A stretch of DNA of 64,000 bases from Lates calcarifer (GCF_001640805.2 NC_066845.1:19532307-19596306); one strand, 5' to 3'; positions 24,239-36,099 are shown, counted from the first letter of the stretch. Translations and numbers: made by a program. Notes: a model not told the origin generated them from the letters alone.

Positions 24239-24354
24239 TGTCTTAGCCATAAAGTAGACAGGAGGTAAGGAAACACCAAATCAAATCTTTCTTTGTATTT
24301 GTGGTAAAACTTTTACACTGAGTGTAGTGGCAAGTCTGGAAGAGGTAAGGTCAG
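24239..24354 (+). other. candidate non-coding internal exon
   Basis: An acceptor-like sequence, TTCTGTTTGCTTACAG, ends at 24238. A consensus donor, CAG|GTAAGTAAG, begins at 24355, giving a 116-base interval. Two weaker donor-like sites (AGGAGGTAAGG and AGAGGTAAGG) lie inside at about 24264 and 24344. All three frames have stops, so any transcript would be non-coding. Strong-looking splice pairs occur by chance in long intergenic DNA, so confidence is low. Confidence 0.15.
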
Positions 24355-24589
24355 GTAAGTAAGGAAAACAGTTGTGCTTTATCCAGTTACATTTGCAGTC
24401 AAGTGTTTTTCACTGTTCCCAAACTGTTTCTGGCTACCCCTGCAAAATATGAGTAATTTTTAAAGCAGTGATCCTTACAAAATTTCAGCACTGCAGTTTA
24501 ACCTTATACTACAGTGTAATGTACTCAGTGTAAGGCAGTGTGAGGTATCTACTGTGCATGACCACACTTCTGAAGCTCTGGTATATTAG

Positions 24590-24960
24590 TGGAGTATTTA
24601 TATATAGACTTTACTACTTTTACTTGATGTCATTGATAATATTTTAGTAACAGAGTATATTTACTTTAGAAAAAAATGTTTTTCATCCAAAACATATTAT
24701 ATTATACGACAATGCAATACAATGTTTGCAGCAGCAGTCTATATAATTAGGGGTTCGATTAATTAATTAAGTAGACACTACTTCATTTTAAGCTAAAAAT
24801 AAGGTTAGTGCAATTACATTCTGAAAGTGACAACTGGTATTCATTTAAATCCTTAAGTACAATATTACTGAGACTATTTATATGCAGGACATGTAGTTTT
24901 GAGCATTTTTTCTCTTATAGTACTTCTGTGCTGAACATGTGTATTTGGCAGTTATTTAAA
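24590..24960. repeat. possible old copy of the AAGTAAAAGTA-type repeat
   Basis: Segments TACTTTTACTTGATG, ATTTACTTTAG and CCTTAAGTACAATATTACT resemble a worn, inverted copy of the repeat at 5245-5540. The match is patchy. Confidence 0.22.
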
Positions 24961-24969
24961 GACCCATGA

Positions 24970-26200
24970 TTTTGATATATTTTTTTAAATGCAGGATGAT
25001 AATAATGAAAGTACATGAACACACCTCAGCTGATGTATTATATTTTGGGAGGCAGCAGCTGTTGGCCTGATGATCACATCCTGTCTGTCTTCAGAGTCAG
25101 GGCCAGGACTCAGTTTCTGTTCTCTCCATAGACAGGTCAGAGGTCAGTGTCAGCTACAAATCTGCTGCTCTGGAGCTGGTAGGGACTCTGTGTCTTGCTG
25201 TTTGACGTGTTCTTGAACTTGGGTTAAGTTTTTCAAAGACTGTCTCTGTAATCACCAGACCACCCTATTATTGTCCATTTAGCACGCTATATTGTTTCAT
25301 GTGCTAATTTGTGGGAGGCAGAAACTTAGCTGTCCTCTGTGCTCTGTTGTTGTCTTGCTCTCTGTTCCTCTGTATGTAGATGTTCGTTTCAGACAACACA
25401 CTGGTAAGCATTGTACTGAATAATCTCCATGATACCCAGAAGGGCATTCTTTAGAGCCATTATGGGTACTTTAGAGATGCCGACAATGTCTATCAACAAC
25501 ACCCTCATACCCCATAATGACATTAAAGAACGCCCTCAGAGCTATTACTGCAATAAAAGACATTTAAATCAGTGAGATAATAGACATCATCATTTTATCT
25601 CTAAATAAAGATTGATGATGTGATGACATGGTTACTGCTCAAACATAGAAATTAAACTGATTGTCCATGTAACCACTGTGCTCTTCATTTTGCTGTAAAA
25701 GTGACCAAACGATAAGTGGAAGAGATCAGCGGTGACTGTTTTGGAGTTGAGTTGGCTTCATGTGCAGGAGAGTATGATTATATTGTCTGTGATGGATCAC
25801 ATTTACGTTTTAACACCACCAGCTGTGGACTTCTGGGAAGAGTCTGGGAGGCCCAGCTGTGGTCTGTGGCTAAAAGCCACCATGTCCAACTGAGACAGTG
25901 GTGGACTCTCTCTAGTTGATTTTAGTGAGACAGCAGCAAATGATAAACTACACATTGTAGTCTGTGATGATCATAAGGCAAATAATAAAACTGGCAAAAT
26001 TAAATTCTACTCTCTAAATCTTATGAAAAGGTTCTATATGTAAAATTAATTGTATATTCCTTATCATAAGGTATACGGTTGATTGTTGTAAGGGCATGTG
26101 TCTCCTATTTCACATTTTAAATATTCAGATTTTGCCAGGAGTCAGATTGTTTATTTATTTAATATACAAGTACAAACAAGTACAGTATATATATCTATCT
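24970..26200. other. gene-free intergenic DNA
   Basis: I see no gene here. Confidence 0.45.
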
Positions 26201-26203
26201 AAC

Positions 26204-26210
26204 AAGTACA

Positions 26211-26294
<84 letters not shown>

Positions 26295-26300
26295 TGTACA
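26204..26300. repeat. (TA)n array inside a near-perfect palindrome
   Basis: An uninterrupted TA run at 26212-26293 is flanked by AAGTACAG on the left and CTGTACAT on the right. The flanks are complementary, so the whole of about 97 bases can fold on itself as a hairpin or cruciform. A shorter GTACAGTATATATA copy sits just upstream near 26180, which suggests slippage. Confidence 0.95.
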
Positions 26301-26407
26301 TATAAAGAGTAAAAGTTAAATGAACAAATGTCCTAGGCGGGATGGAAACCCAGAATGTCAATGTTAGGTTATGTACCCTAAACCTGAAGTGACTGAGCAA
26401 CATTAGT

Positions 26408-26700
26408 GTTCATTTGGAGCTGTGTTTCTGGCTACCTGATGAAAAGTCCAATTTTCACTCTCCTTTTTAGCTCAGTTTTGTTCTCCACCAAGAAAAATAG
26501 CTGCTTAATGTCTATAAGCTAGTCGCTAACTGTGTCTGCCTGTCGTCTGGTGCCTGGCAGGTTGTGTACAGTGGGTTTATCAAAGCAGAGAAAACAGCTG
26601 TCTGCTGTGGCTGAAAATGATGATGATGAGAGCAGTGAGAGTGAACCAAAAATGTAAAGTTGTGAGAAATAAAACCACAATAACAACAATGACCTGAAAG
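26408..26700 (+). repeat. dispersed repeat, copy B
   Basis: Bases 26408-26487 match copy A (10210-10292) in opposite orientation, sharing GCTGTGTTTCTGGCTA and the CACTCTCC-TTTAGC region. The downstream part (AACTGTGTCTGCCTGTCGTC and further) fits the same percomorph family as I recall it. Confidence 0.5.
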
Positions 26701-26719
26701 ACTCTAAAGAGCTAAAGAG

Positions 26720-27195
26720 CTGATGTGTGAATTCTCTCTCAGCGACCTCATTCACATTCAAGTATCATTTGATAATATACAAATATTTATTATAGAAGCC
26801 TTAACATTTTTAAAACATTTCACACAACTAATATTTAATATGCATACATTTGTTAATAGTGATAGACACTGTCACCCAAGTTCCAATAACCATTTAGGCC
26901 TTGATATCCACCTACTCATAACTGGTTTTCTAACATTCAAATAGAAATGATCATCATTGGATAATATAGTGAATGATTATCTTTGTATCATTTTGTGTTG
27001 TGCTTTTGGTATTGCAAGAAAATGTGATGCCTGTAAAGTTCTTTGACTTGATTTGAACTGAAAACAGAGAGATGGAAATGGTGGTGGTGGGGTATTTGGA
27101 CATAGCTGAACAGTCTCATCAGTGTGACTGACAATCGGACAGGCCAGCTGCTGTCCCGCTGCAAGGAAGGGGGAGGATGGGAGGATGACAAGGAT
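26720..27195. other. gene-free intergenic DNA
   Basis: I see no gene. A short TG-rich tract follows at 27196-27230. Confidence 0.45.
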
Positions 27196-27264
27196 GTGTG
27201 TGTGTGTATGTGTGTCTGTCTGTCTTTTTGTGCGTGCCTGCATGCCTGAGATTTGAAGTCACTG

Positions 27265-27450
27265 TGTCGCCGTCATCTCTTTTGTGAGAGTCCTACATTC
27301 TGCAGCTCTTTGTCGGTGCCTCTTGCAGCGGGGCCGGTTGACAGGCTGTGAATGGTAGTCCCTGCTGTGCAATGGCGGCCTGCCGCGTGGAGTCAAACCC
27401 TCAACAGCCCTTATTAGTGTCAGGAGCTCGCAGACATGAAGGGTCTCCAG
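27265..27450. promoter_or_regulatory. candidate conserved non-coding element
   Basis: GC-richer, repeat-free block between two TG/CA tracts, including GCAGCGGGGCCGGTTGACAG and GCAATGGCGGCCTGCCGCG, with several CpGs in a CpG-poor region. A mirror GGCGGCC/GCCGCG core is visible. It could be an enhancer or an unrecognised promoter; no TATA box or start context was found. Confidence 0.3.
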
Positions 27451-27584
27451 CGTGTGCATGAGCATGAGAGTGCATGTGTTTATTCTTTTACTTTTTCTTT
27501 TCATTTAATCATTTTTATTCATCCCTATTTTGATGTTTTGGGAAAACATTAACGCTCATCCAGACAATCACTGCCACCTTCTAA

Positions 27585-27797
27585 CATTTTTGCACTCTAT
27601 ACTTACACTTTATACTTTACACTTTACTTTTTAATTATGTATATTTATGTTCCCTGTAAATATAGTTCTTGCTTCTTGCTCTTCACTCTTTTCTTTTACT
27701 ATAACTGTCCTTAGCACCAATACACCAAGACAAATTCCTTGTATGTGCAAACTTACTTGGCAATAAAGTCTGATTCTGATTCTGATTCTGATTCTGA
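27585..27797 (+). mobile_element. 3' tail of a non-LTR retrotransposon (LINE)
   Basis: The sequence AAATTCCTTGTATGTGCAAA, then CTTACTTGGCAATAAAGTCTG, then tandem TGATTC units (27770-27797), is the classic 3' end of a fish LINE. It has an AATAAA signal and a microsatellite-like tail in place of poly(A). Only about 200 bases remain, as expected for 5'-truncated insertions. Clade (CR1/L2-like) is a guess. Confidence 0.65.
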
Positions 27798-27828
<31 letters not shown>

Positions 27829-27839
27829 TGTGTGTGTGT
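27798..27839. repeat. (TG)n microsatellite next to LINE tail
   Basis: A TG run with one TATG break directly follows the TGATTC tail of the LINE fragment and has probably grown from it. Confidence 0.92.
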
Positions 27840-27948
27840 TTTGCCACGTCAAACACCACCCCCGCCTCCTCCACCTCGTCCTCCCTCTTCTTTCAAGTCT
27901 GACAGTGATTAATGATCCTTAGCTGTCAGGTACATTACTCCCTATGTT

Positions 27949-28157
27949 CTCTCTCTCTCTCTCTCCCTTTCTCCTTCTTCTTTCCCGTCTTTTTCTTCTA
28001 CTCATTTCTGTAGGATCTAGTGGGGTGTAATGAGGACAGCATGGACACCACTGGATGTATATGAGGACCAGAAACAGAAAAGCACAAAGATTGAGAGACA
28101 GAAAGAAATAGTAATTCTCTCTCTCCTCCTCTCTCTCTCTCTCTCTCGGGGGGGGAA
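27949..28157. repeat. two CT tracts and a G9 run
   Basis: CT-rich tracts lie at about 27949-27966 and 28129-28147. The second is followed directly by about nine G residues (28148 onwards). Intervening DNA shows nothing. Confidence 0.8.
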
Positions 28158-28359
28158 GAGAGACCAGAAAAGACCTTTCACAACTAACCCGCTGCTGAAA
28201 AGAATAATACCACTAATGAAAGGCAAAAAACTGGAACGTGAGCCAGAATATATTCACTGGCCTGACAGTGTGTGTGTGTGAGTGAGTAAGGCCCACTCTT
28301 CATGTGTATGCATGTGTTTTTACATGTGTGTATGAGCACGAGCCATGAATGTGCCATGT

Positions 28360-28645
28360 GAAGGCGTTTGAAAGAGGCCAGACGCCCGGTGTCAGGCGTT
28401 GCTCTGTCTTTCCTCCCCCTCTTCTCCTCCCGGCCCCGATGATGGATGACGGCGAATGAGAAGTTTCCTCTCCTGGACTGCCGACTGCAGCCGGCTGCCG
28501 TCAGAGGACCGGCCATCTGCTTTCCATTGCAGGGGCCGGCAGGGGCCCTTGGTTTTGGGACTCGGTTTTGGCTGCACTGGCAGCACGATGGGGCTACAGA
28601 GGCAGCCAGGCCTGGAGGCAGGGTGGGCTGCAGAGGAATGAACAA
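28360..28645. promoter_or_regulatory. GC-rich island, candidate regulatory element
   Basis: A clearly GC-rich segment with GACGCCCGGTGTCAGGCG, CGGCCCCGATGATGGATGAC, GCAGCCGGCTGCCGTCAGAG and GGGGCCGGCAGGGGCCC. GCAGCCGGCTGC is a perfect 12-base palindrome. Frames are open on both strands for 60-174 codons, as GC-rich DNA allows, but none is recognisable. It could be a CpG-island promoter, a conserved element or an unannotated exon. Confidence 0.3.
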
Positions 28646-28679
28646 TCCTCTGAAACTGAGAAATGAAACATAGGAAATT

Positions 28680-29270
28680 ATGTTTATTTTCAACTGAACT
28701 GGGATCATGATTAATCAGTCTGGATCAATGTTCGAGTGGAAGCTCCTTTAACTGAGATTACTTCCAACACTGGCATCTGTATTTTCAACTTAGTTTAAAA
28801 TGACAAACATCCAAAATTCTTTCAAGTCTGAAAAGTAGAATTTGAGGCAAATTACCATTTCATGTGATTATAATCCAGCTGGAACTTACTTCTCTGAAAT
28901 GTGCAATATGATTGATGTGTTGCAGCCTGCAAAATCAGAGTTGTAGATGACTTGAGGGAGCATTTTAAAGTAAATCTGAGACCCTTTCTTTGGTCCCAGT
29001 CAAGAGCTCCCCCTTCAGTAACTCTTTATCCCCTGTGTTCATTCATTATTCATTATATCAAATGGACCAGTGTTAACTTCATTATTGTGTATATGATAGA
29101 TGGGTCAGATACTTTTACAGGACCCAGATGATGCATGTGCATCTATTCTCAAAAGCCACCCACACAGGGAGAGGATACATCCAGCTGTACATCAGCTTCA
29201 CAGCTTTGCCATGTTGTGGAATGTCAGAGAGTTAACAGCAGGACTGGAAACTGCAGATTTAAACAAACAA
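28680..29270. other. gene-free intergenic DNA
   Basis: I see nothing gene-like here. Confidence 0.45.
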
Positions 29271-29935
29271 TTTTAATCAGAGGCCATCCAGGGCCATGTC
29301 GAGCCAAGCCACCATTTGTATGTCAGTAGTGATTTATTAACCCTGGAGGCAGGAGATGAGGAGGATCGCTGGCAGCAAAGAGGAGAGAAATCATGAGATA
29401 GAATGGGAAAAGAGAGAGGGACAAAGAGGAAAATAATCACGTAGCGCTGCTCTCCAGGATTCATTATTTGGACATTCCAGCCTTTTTTTTTCTTTTATGG
29501 AACCACTGTAGAAGTAGAGTGTACACTGAAATACAGAGAGACACATGGCATCTTTAAGTCACACAAGTTGAACAGATGTTCACAATTACATTCAAATTTT
29601 AAATCTTTTTGTATTTTTATTTTTTGCTATATATGCCATTCACTTGTGTTTAGATGTTTTGATTATATGGTGGAGGCCATTTTAATATGCCAACAGTGCA
29701 TGCTGAACTGAAGTGAAAACGAAAGATGGAAACAAAAGAGTAATAGAGAAACATAGAGAGATTTGAGGCCACACAGTCACAAATCAAGAACATGTGAATG
29801 TCTGTTCTTCTGTGTCTGTCTGTCTTCAGTTCGCTGGATATGACATTTTCCATTTCATAGACACAGACATTTCAGTATGTATTTAATATTTTACCATCTC
29901 CTGGGTGAGGAAAGGAGAGAGAGGAATGAGAGTCC

Positions 29936-30610
29936 CACTAGTTATGGTCATATAGTTATATCAAAATCATTATATATAGTTATAGTTACATATTATAGAG
30001 ATATACAGTTATAGTTGCGTAGTTGCATGCATTATATCTTTTAAAGAGTAATGTAATGTATCGTAATGTTGTTACAGTTATCTAGTTATAGAGACATAAT
30101 TATATTGTTTCAGTCAGGTTGTATAATTTTGTCATTATTGTTATATAATTGTAATCTAATTAAAGTAGAGTTATAATTACATACAATAGTTACATAAAAT
30201 ATATAGTTATATAGCTATATAGCTTCATTTACATAATAATATAATTATTGTAGTTATAGTTGGAGTGAAGTTTTATTGCTAGAGTCAGTTATACAGTTAT
30301 ATAGCTGTGGTTGTAGTGTAGCTATATAGTTACATATTCATGTCATAGTTATTTAAGTTACATATTTGTATCACTACATTTATTGTTATGTAATTGTTAC
30401 AGTTGAAGTGTTGTGTTGTTATACAGTATTGTCATTAGTTATATTGTTATATAGATATCTGATTATTTTTATACCATAATATATTTCTGATGTTAAAATC
30501 ATATTATAATTTTTGTTAGTTATCTTTATAGATAGATACATAGATAACAATATATATTTGCAGAGTTACATAAATATAATTATACTATACTATAGTATAC
30601 TGTGGCATGT
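29936..30610. repeat. degenerate AT-rich repeat built on TATAGTTA
   Basis: For about 670 bases the sequence repeats variants of TATAGTTA, ATATAGTTAT and TAGTTACAT with changing spacing. It looks like an old, decayed minisatellite or a slippage-grown tract. No coding potential is visible, and the reading frame at 30513 is poly-Tyr/Ile from composition. Confidence 0.7.
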
Positions 30611-30719
30611 GTGTAGATATAGCTTGTATAATTATGTGTTTCAGCTGTTTTCAGTGTTTTTCTGTGGCATACATTGTTCTCAGTCAGTTATTTAAAGAGT
30701 GTGCACATTCAAATTACAT

Positions 30720-31510
30720 GGAGATGATGAAATATTTTTTCATATTGTTCTAGCCTATCACCTCACCTAATCAGCCCTAGTGGAGCAGGAGCCTTTAAAC
30801 CAATCAGGAGACAGTCAGGGCACACAGTCATCCTGCTGAGTCATCACTTTTCATGGTTTTGCAATGTCATGTGAAAAACACTCCCAGGTGAATGTTCATT
30901 TCCACAAAAAACATCAATCTTCATCCAGGAGAGTCTGTTATTCCCATCCCGCTCCTTTCATCCTCCACTCCCCCACACATCCTTTCCTCTCGCCTTCTCC
31001 TCTTTGCTTCTGATATTTGTCTCACCCACTCCATCCACCCATGTTCTGTCCTTTTAAAGAAGAGTGGGCTTTCCATTTCCTTTTGCTTTTGTTCTTATTT
31101 TAAGAAATGGCCAGGAGCATTCATGTCCAGTTAGTGAGGCAGTTAGTGGTGAATAATACAAAGGCTGGTAAATCATAAAACTTTACATAAAATACAAAGG
31201 CGAATAATAATCAGACACATAATCTCCCACATCCCTGATCACAGGTAAATCTCTGACTATCTCCCTCACTCTCTCGACCTTAGCCACGTCTTTCAGTCAC
31301 ACTGGTGGCCAATAAACATTGACAATAGAAATCTCAGTAATGCGTGTGTGGGTTGCTGGTATGTGTGTGTTTGTGGGTCACTGACTGATAAGTGAAGCTT
31401 GTTCATGCAGTCATCTCTCTCTCTCTCCCTGTGTCTCCTCCTTTCTGCTTTCCTTCACTCCTGTCTTTCTTCCTCTGACACCTGTCTTTCACTGAGATTA
31501 ACGACTGTCC
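30720..31510. other. gene-free intergenic DNA
   Basis: I see no gene. Pyrimidine-rich stretches at 30940-31060 and 31405-31460 explain the Ser/Leu-rich frames. Confidence 0.45.
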
Positions 31511-31513
31511 ATC

Positions 31514-31539
<26 letters not shown>
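31514..31539. repeat. (TG)13 microsatellite
   Basis: A short perfect TG run. Confidence 0.93.
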
Positions 31540-31544
<5 letters not shown>

Positions 31545-31589
31545 TTCAGGCCTGTGTGTCTTAGTTTTTATCTATGTGTGTATAAGTGT

Positions 31590-31720
31590 GTGTTAAGCGG
31601 ATCGATCAGGGTCTGCACTGGCGGGGAAAGAGGTGGGAGTCGCCATTGATAAGGCAGTAAATGAAGTGATTGGCAGGATCAATAGAGACCCCAAGGGAAC
31701 AATAAGCATTTCTAGTTGCC
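31590..31720. promoter_or_regulatory. candidate conserved non-coding element
   Basis: Contains GCGGATCGATCAGG, CGCCATTGATAAGG, AAATGAAGTGATTGGC, GATCAATAGAGACC and GGGAACAATAAGC, a mixture of SOX-like (AACAAT, ATTGAT) and homeodomain-like cores in repeat-free DNA. Confidence 0.3.
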
Positions 31721-32099
31721 AGTCTGTCTCTCTGTCCGTCTGTCTGGCGAAGCAGAGAGAGACAGAAGGGTTGGGCGTGAGGGGAGACAGAGACAGAGTG
31801 TAACACAGAGGAAGTGAGTGCACAAACTGAATGTAATACATAATAGAGCTGGCTACGGCCTCTGTTGCTGCTCTTTGCCTCATCCATCCATATGACAGGA
31901 CAATGGAACAGCATGGCACAATACTGAGCACTGGCTCCCATTGTGAGGACAGGCAAAGGACTGGGACACCATTCGTGTACTCGAGTTGATCATTCACCTC
32001 CTCAGACCTACTTTCTTTTTATTGTTCAACTATTGTAGAAATTATTTTGAGCATTGTTGGTCCGTATTTTGTGCATCTGTATCCATATCTGTTTAATGG

Positions 32100-32350
32100 C
32101 TCATTATCATTTATTTTTCATGTTATGTAATGTTTTATGAAACTAGTGTTAATTTTGGCTGTTATTTTTAGATTTTGTCTTAATCCTGAGATTTTAAAAA
32201 AGTTCATGTTGGTTTTAGTTATATTTTGTCAAGTTCATCCTATTTATATGGACAAAAAACATTAACATTTTATAGTTAAAATAGTGAAAATACTAGACAT
32301 TTTAGAATTTTTCTAGTCATTAGATCAAGTTAGTTAGCAAAAATGTTGTG
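32100..32350. repeat. possible old AT-rich dispersed repeat
   Basis: Runs such as TTTTGGCTGTTATTTTTAGA and ATTTTGTCTTAATCC resemble a common fish repeat with reiterated TTTTAGT-type units. It is strongly diverged and its ends are not defined. Confidence 0.25.
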
Positions 32351-32354
32351 AACA

Positions 32355-33570
32355 GGTTCAATTAAAACCAAGAAACTGCTTTCAAATCAAATTTAATCCA
32401 ACTGATTTTAGGCTAAAGGAAAATAAAAATGAAAATAAGTCACAAAATGAGTGTGGTTGTATAATTAAGGATGCAGCTTTGCAGAGAGAGTGTCTAGTCA
32501 GATATGATTTATTTAAGCATTAAGCAATACGTCCAGACATTAAAGAGGATAAAACAACGAGGTCTGGAAAGTGCATTTTAACTCTTGTGATATTGCTGTG
32601 ATCTCAACTTTTTGTTTGATAATTTGAGTCCTGAGCACCAAGAAAAAGGGGAAAACCTACTCAATTTATCAGAACCCTGTACAACAGCACTGCAATAAAT
32701 CTCACCCATATAATGTTAAGTTTTGTCAAGACTGTTTTAGAAAGGTGCTGACTTTATTAAGATTAGGTTACCTCAGGTTCTGTGTGGTGTCTCTTTGTTT
32801 TTGTGGCATTGACTTCCCTCCAAAAAATAAGTTACTAAACACTCATGCCTCAATTATATCTTGCAAACACCCTCACAGTAAGCTGTGGACACCACAGATG
32901 TGTGGCTATTCTTATTACACTACTTTCTAGTCTGCTTGGAGTTTGCTTGGAGGAGTGCAGTTGGTGCCCTTGTAGCGAAGTGGCCACATGGACTAGTGCA
33001 GACAAGTTAGCACACACATAACAAAATGGAGAGTGTGATGGCAAAATACCAAAATAAACATTTGGATTATGCCACTGTGTGAAAAAAAGACTGTAATGTA
33101 ATTTAATCTTTTTTATTTTTGAACCTCATTTTGGTGAACAATATTACATGGAGATTTACACAGTTATTATTTTTATTGTACTGACGTCAGTTTTGTCTCA
33201 TCAGTGTCTTCTCCTCATCATGGGAAAAAAAGGTGGTTGATGAGGAAACTAAATTAACATTTCATGAAAGTGCATGGATAGACAAAAGTTTTGAAATTGC
33301 TGATCATACTTCATACAGTCAAATACAGCATCACATACTACAGCCTTGAATATTACCATTGTCACCAAAAACAGAACAAACACCCCACCTGTACTGTACA
33401 TGACCGCTTGTCATCACAGGACCAACATCCCAGAATTACATCACATAATGGATAGACTGCCATTTTATAAAATCATTCATGGTGCCCAGAATATACAGGG
33501 ACTACTTGTGTTCTCTTGACTTTTCATCTTGTGCCACCATGAGGTTGACATCAACTGTACTTTAGTACTA
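32355..33570. other. gene-free intergenic DNA
   Basis: I see no gene here. Confidence 0.45.
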
Positions 33571-33574
33571 GTGC

Positions 33575-33730
33575 TTTAGTGCTACTTAGCATGCTAACAC
33601 ATCAAACTAAGATGGTTCACATGGTAAACATTACACCTGCTAAACAGGTACAGCACCATTGTGAGCCTCACTGTATCTGAGTACATCCTGACAGAGCTGC
33701 TGGTATGTCTATAGATTCTTATAGCCAGTT
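33575..33730 (-). repeat. dispersed-repeat fragment, TTAGCATGCTAACA family
   Basis: Contains CTTAGCATGCTAACACATCA, GATGGTTCACATGGTAAAC and ACAGAGCTGCTGGTATGTCT. Read in reverse it corresponds to the first part of the copy at 42120-42345 (AATGTTTACxxTGTTCAC-type sequence). It is a very common percomorph repeat in my recollection, of uncertain class. Confidence 0.55.
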
Positions 33731-34474
33731 CATGGTTGCTGTATCCACGTGGCCACCACGGTCCAAGTCACATGTCAAATATCATCATCTTCCAATGTCC
33801 ACGAAGGTCCAGCCCAAAATTTGTGACCACACAGCCTATATGCACCACAGTCACCAACTGGACATGCACCAGAGAAGCAAACTGGATTCTTGTTTCATGT
33901 ATGTACTGTTTTTCCAACCATAGTCATGTTCTCATTAAGCAACTGTGCACACCAATTTCTTTTTTCAACTTTGTCTTGTTGTTCAACTTTTTTCCTCCTG
34001 TCATGTGGTCGTCATTGTTTCCTAGTGCACATGTCTGCATATGTAGACCTCCAGCTGTAGCATATATATTGTATATATACTGAAGTATTGTTAGTATTAG
34101 TCTTGTTTGGTTATGTCTAGGGTTGGTTAAAGTAAGACAAAATTGTGGTCTTGGTTAAATATTTAAAAAGTCAACACTAACCTAGAACAGATTGCATTGA
34201 CTTTTTCATTATTTAGCCAAGACCTACTGGAACAACACGTGGGATGCAGGACACAAACTCTGATCTCAGCACAAATATCCAGCACAACCTACTCCCCTCT
34301 GTGTAGTATAACGATGTCCAAAAAATTATATAAACATATTTTTTAGGAGACACAGTGGGCTTCATAAAGACAGGGTATATTGCAGGGCTGCTGTATTGGA
34401 TTGCATTAGACTGCACATTGCTCTCATTTTACTGGTATTTCAGTCTAACATCCTGATATGGCACAATGGAATCA

Positions 34475-34519
34475 CCAGAATGAATCCACCAGAATGAATC
34501 CTTAATCCAGAATGAATCC
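34475..34519 (+). repeat. three tandem copies of CCAGAATGAATCC
   Basis: Exact copies at 34475-34487, 34489-34501 and 34507-34519, separated by 1 and 5 bases. A very small young tandem expansion. Confidence 0.95.
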
Positions 34520-34919
34520 TGGATCAAATTTTTTCCCTCTGCTCTGTAGAGGCTACTATTGTGTTTTTAACTTCAGTCCAAAAATAAGAACTAAACTCAT
34601 GCTCAGTGTCAGCTCAGCTCTCTTTGCCTATTTACTAAATCCAATATCCCAAAGTTTTTTACAGTCAAAACACCAATAATCCAGGTTCAACAACAGTTGT
34701 CCTACAGTTCAGAAGACTGTGTTGTATCAGATAACATTCCTGTTCTGTGCAGCTAGTCTCTGGTTTCACCTTAAGAACCAGCTACTTAATGAATATGTAT
34801 CGCATGTATACATAAAGGATTAAGATCTCTCCTTCAGTTCCTTTCCACCTCCTTCCCTTCCTCAGTCTCTCTGTCTCTCCTCTCAGCTGTTCAAATATTG
34901 TCTTTCTATTTATACTGAG

Positions 34920-35110
34920 CTAGGGGAAATATTTACCCTGGGCCACTGAAGCAGGGTGGATATGAATGGGCATCATCTCAGCTTGTCAAATTAGCTGCCG
35001 CTCGCTGCCTGCTAATGTCTCTGTAATTGGAAAGGCTGGCAGTGCAGCCTGTCTGACTGCTGTCTTGGCATGGACGTCACATGTTGCCGCCCGTCTCAAA
35101 GGGTTGGGAT
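34920..35110. promoter_or_regulatory. candidate conserved non-coding element
   Basis: Mid-GC, repeat-free block with GAAATATTTACCC, GTCAAATTAGCTGCCGC, CTGCTAATGTCTCTGTAATT, GGAAAGGCTGGCAGTGCAGC and TGGCATGGACGTCACATG (a CRE-like TGACGT on the minus strand). No convincing frame. Confidence 0.35.
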
Positions 35111-35119
35111 GCTACACCA

Positions 35120-36090
35120 CAACCACTGAGGTCACTTTACAGGGTACATGTTAAAAGCATTTAGATGACATATCCACAATGACTTACTGGAACAGTGTTA
35201 CCAGCCAACTGTCCATCAAACTTTTGAGCTGTTGTGAAATATTAACAGATAGAGAATTTTTTTATTCTTGGGAACCAAATAAGGAGGAGGTTTGTTTCTC
35301 TTTGTTAAGTGCCAGCCATCCTCTCTAACTAGTGTGATGTTGTTATAGAAATGAATTGGCATACAATATTCTGTTGCATCCTTTTGAAACTGGCAAAACG
35401 TCTTATATGTAACTGTGATGCACTAGAATGTTAAATTTGGATGAGGTCTTACAGTTAATGTGTAGTGTGCTAAGCTAAGCCTGAAGCTTTATTTTACTTG
35501 ACACAAAGGCTGATGTCAGTTCATATGACATAGGTTTAAAGAGTTCAGCATCAAATTTCAGACCAATAATAGCACCATGGCAACTCTAAATAGATGTCAA
35601 TATAATATTACATCATATTTTTATTTTTTACATTTGGGCTTCACCACTAAGAAAGAACTAAGAATATCACACTTTTATATATTATCAGGTACAGTATATT
35701 GTGTTTTGGCCAGTTTCTGTTTCTGTTTGTTGATCATATTTTTCAGTTTCAGCTTTCAAAAAATAAACAGTTTAATTTCTAACAGTAAATTCTTAAATAA
35801 AACCTTATCTCTCAATCCATAATTCATACCAACTGTGTTACAGACTCAAACAGAGACACACACGAGGTAGAAGTACACTCATTTCATGAATAATTCAAAA
35901 GTAACATATGGAATTATGTAGGGAAAAAATGAAAATGGGACCCACAGGAAATAAAGCACAAGTGGGTGTTTACCCTTTTGAAAACAGCTGAAAGAGGGCA
36001 AGCAGTAAAAACGTGATGGAAGTGGTTAACAACAGCAGCAAGCAAGGGAGAGAGCTAATGGGGAGCCACATTTCCTACTAAAAAGGATCC
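35120..36090. other. gene-free intergenic DNA
   Basis: I see nothing gene-like here. Confidence 0.45.
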
Positions 36091-36099
36091 TACTGCAGA

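Noticed and set aside
28184..28708. 174-codon minus-strand frame
   Set aside because: It lies over the GC-rich island and a TG tract, where long frames arise easily. No motif or splice context.
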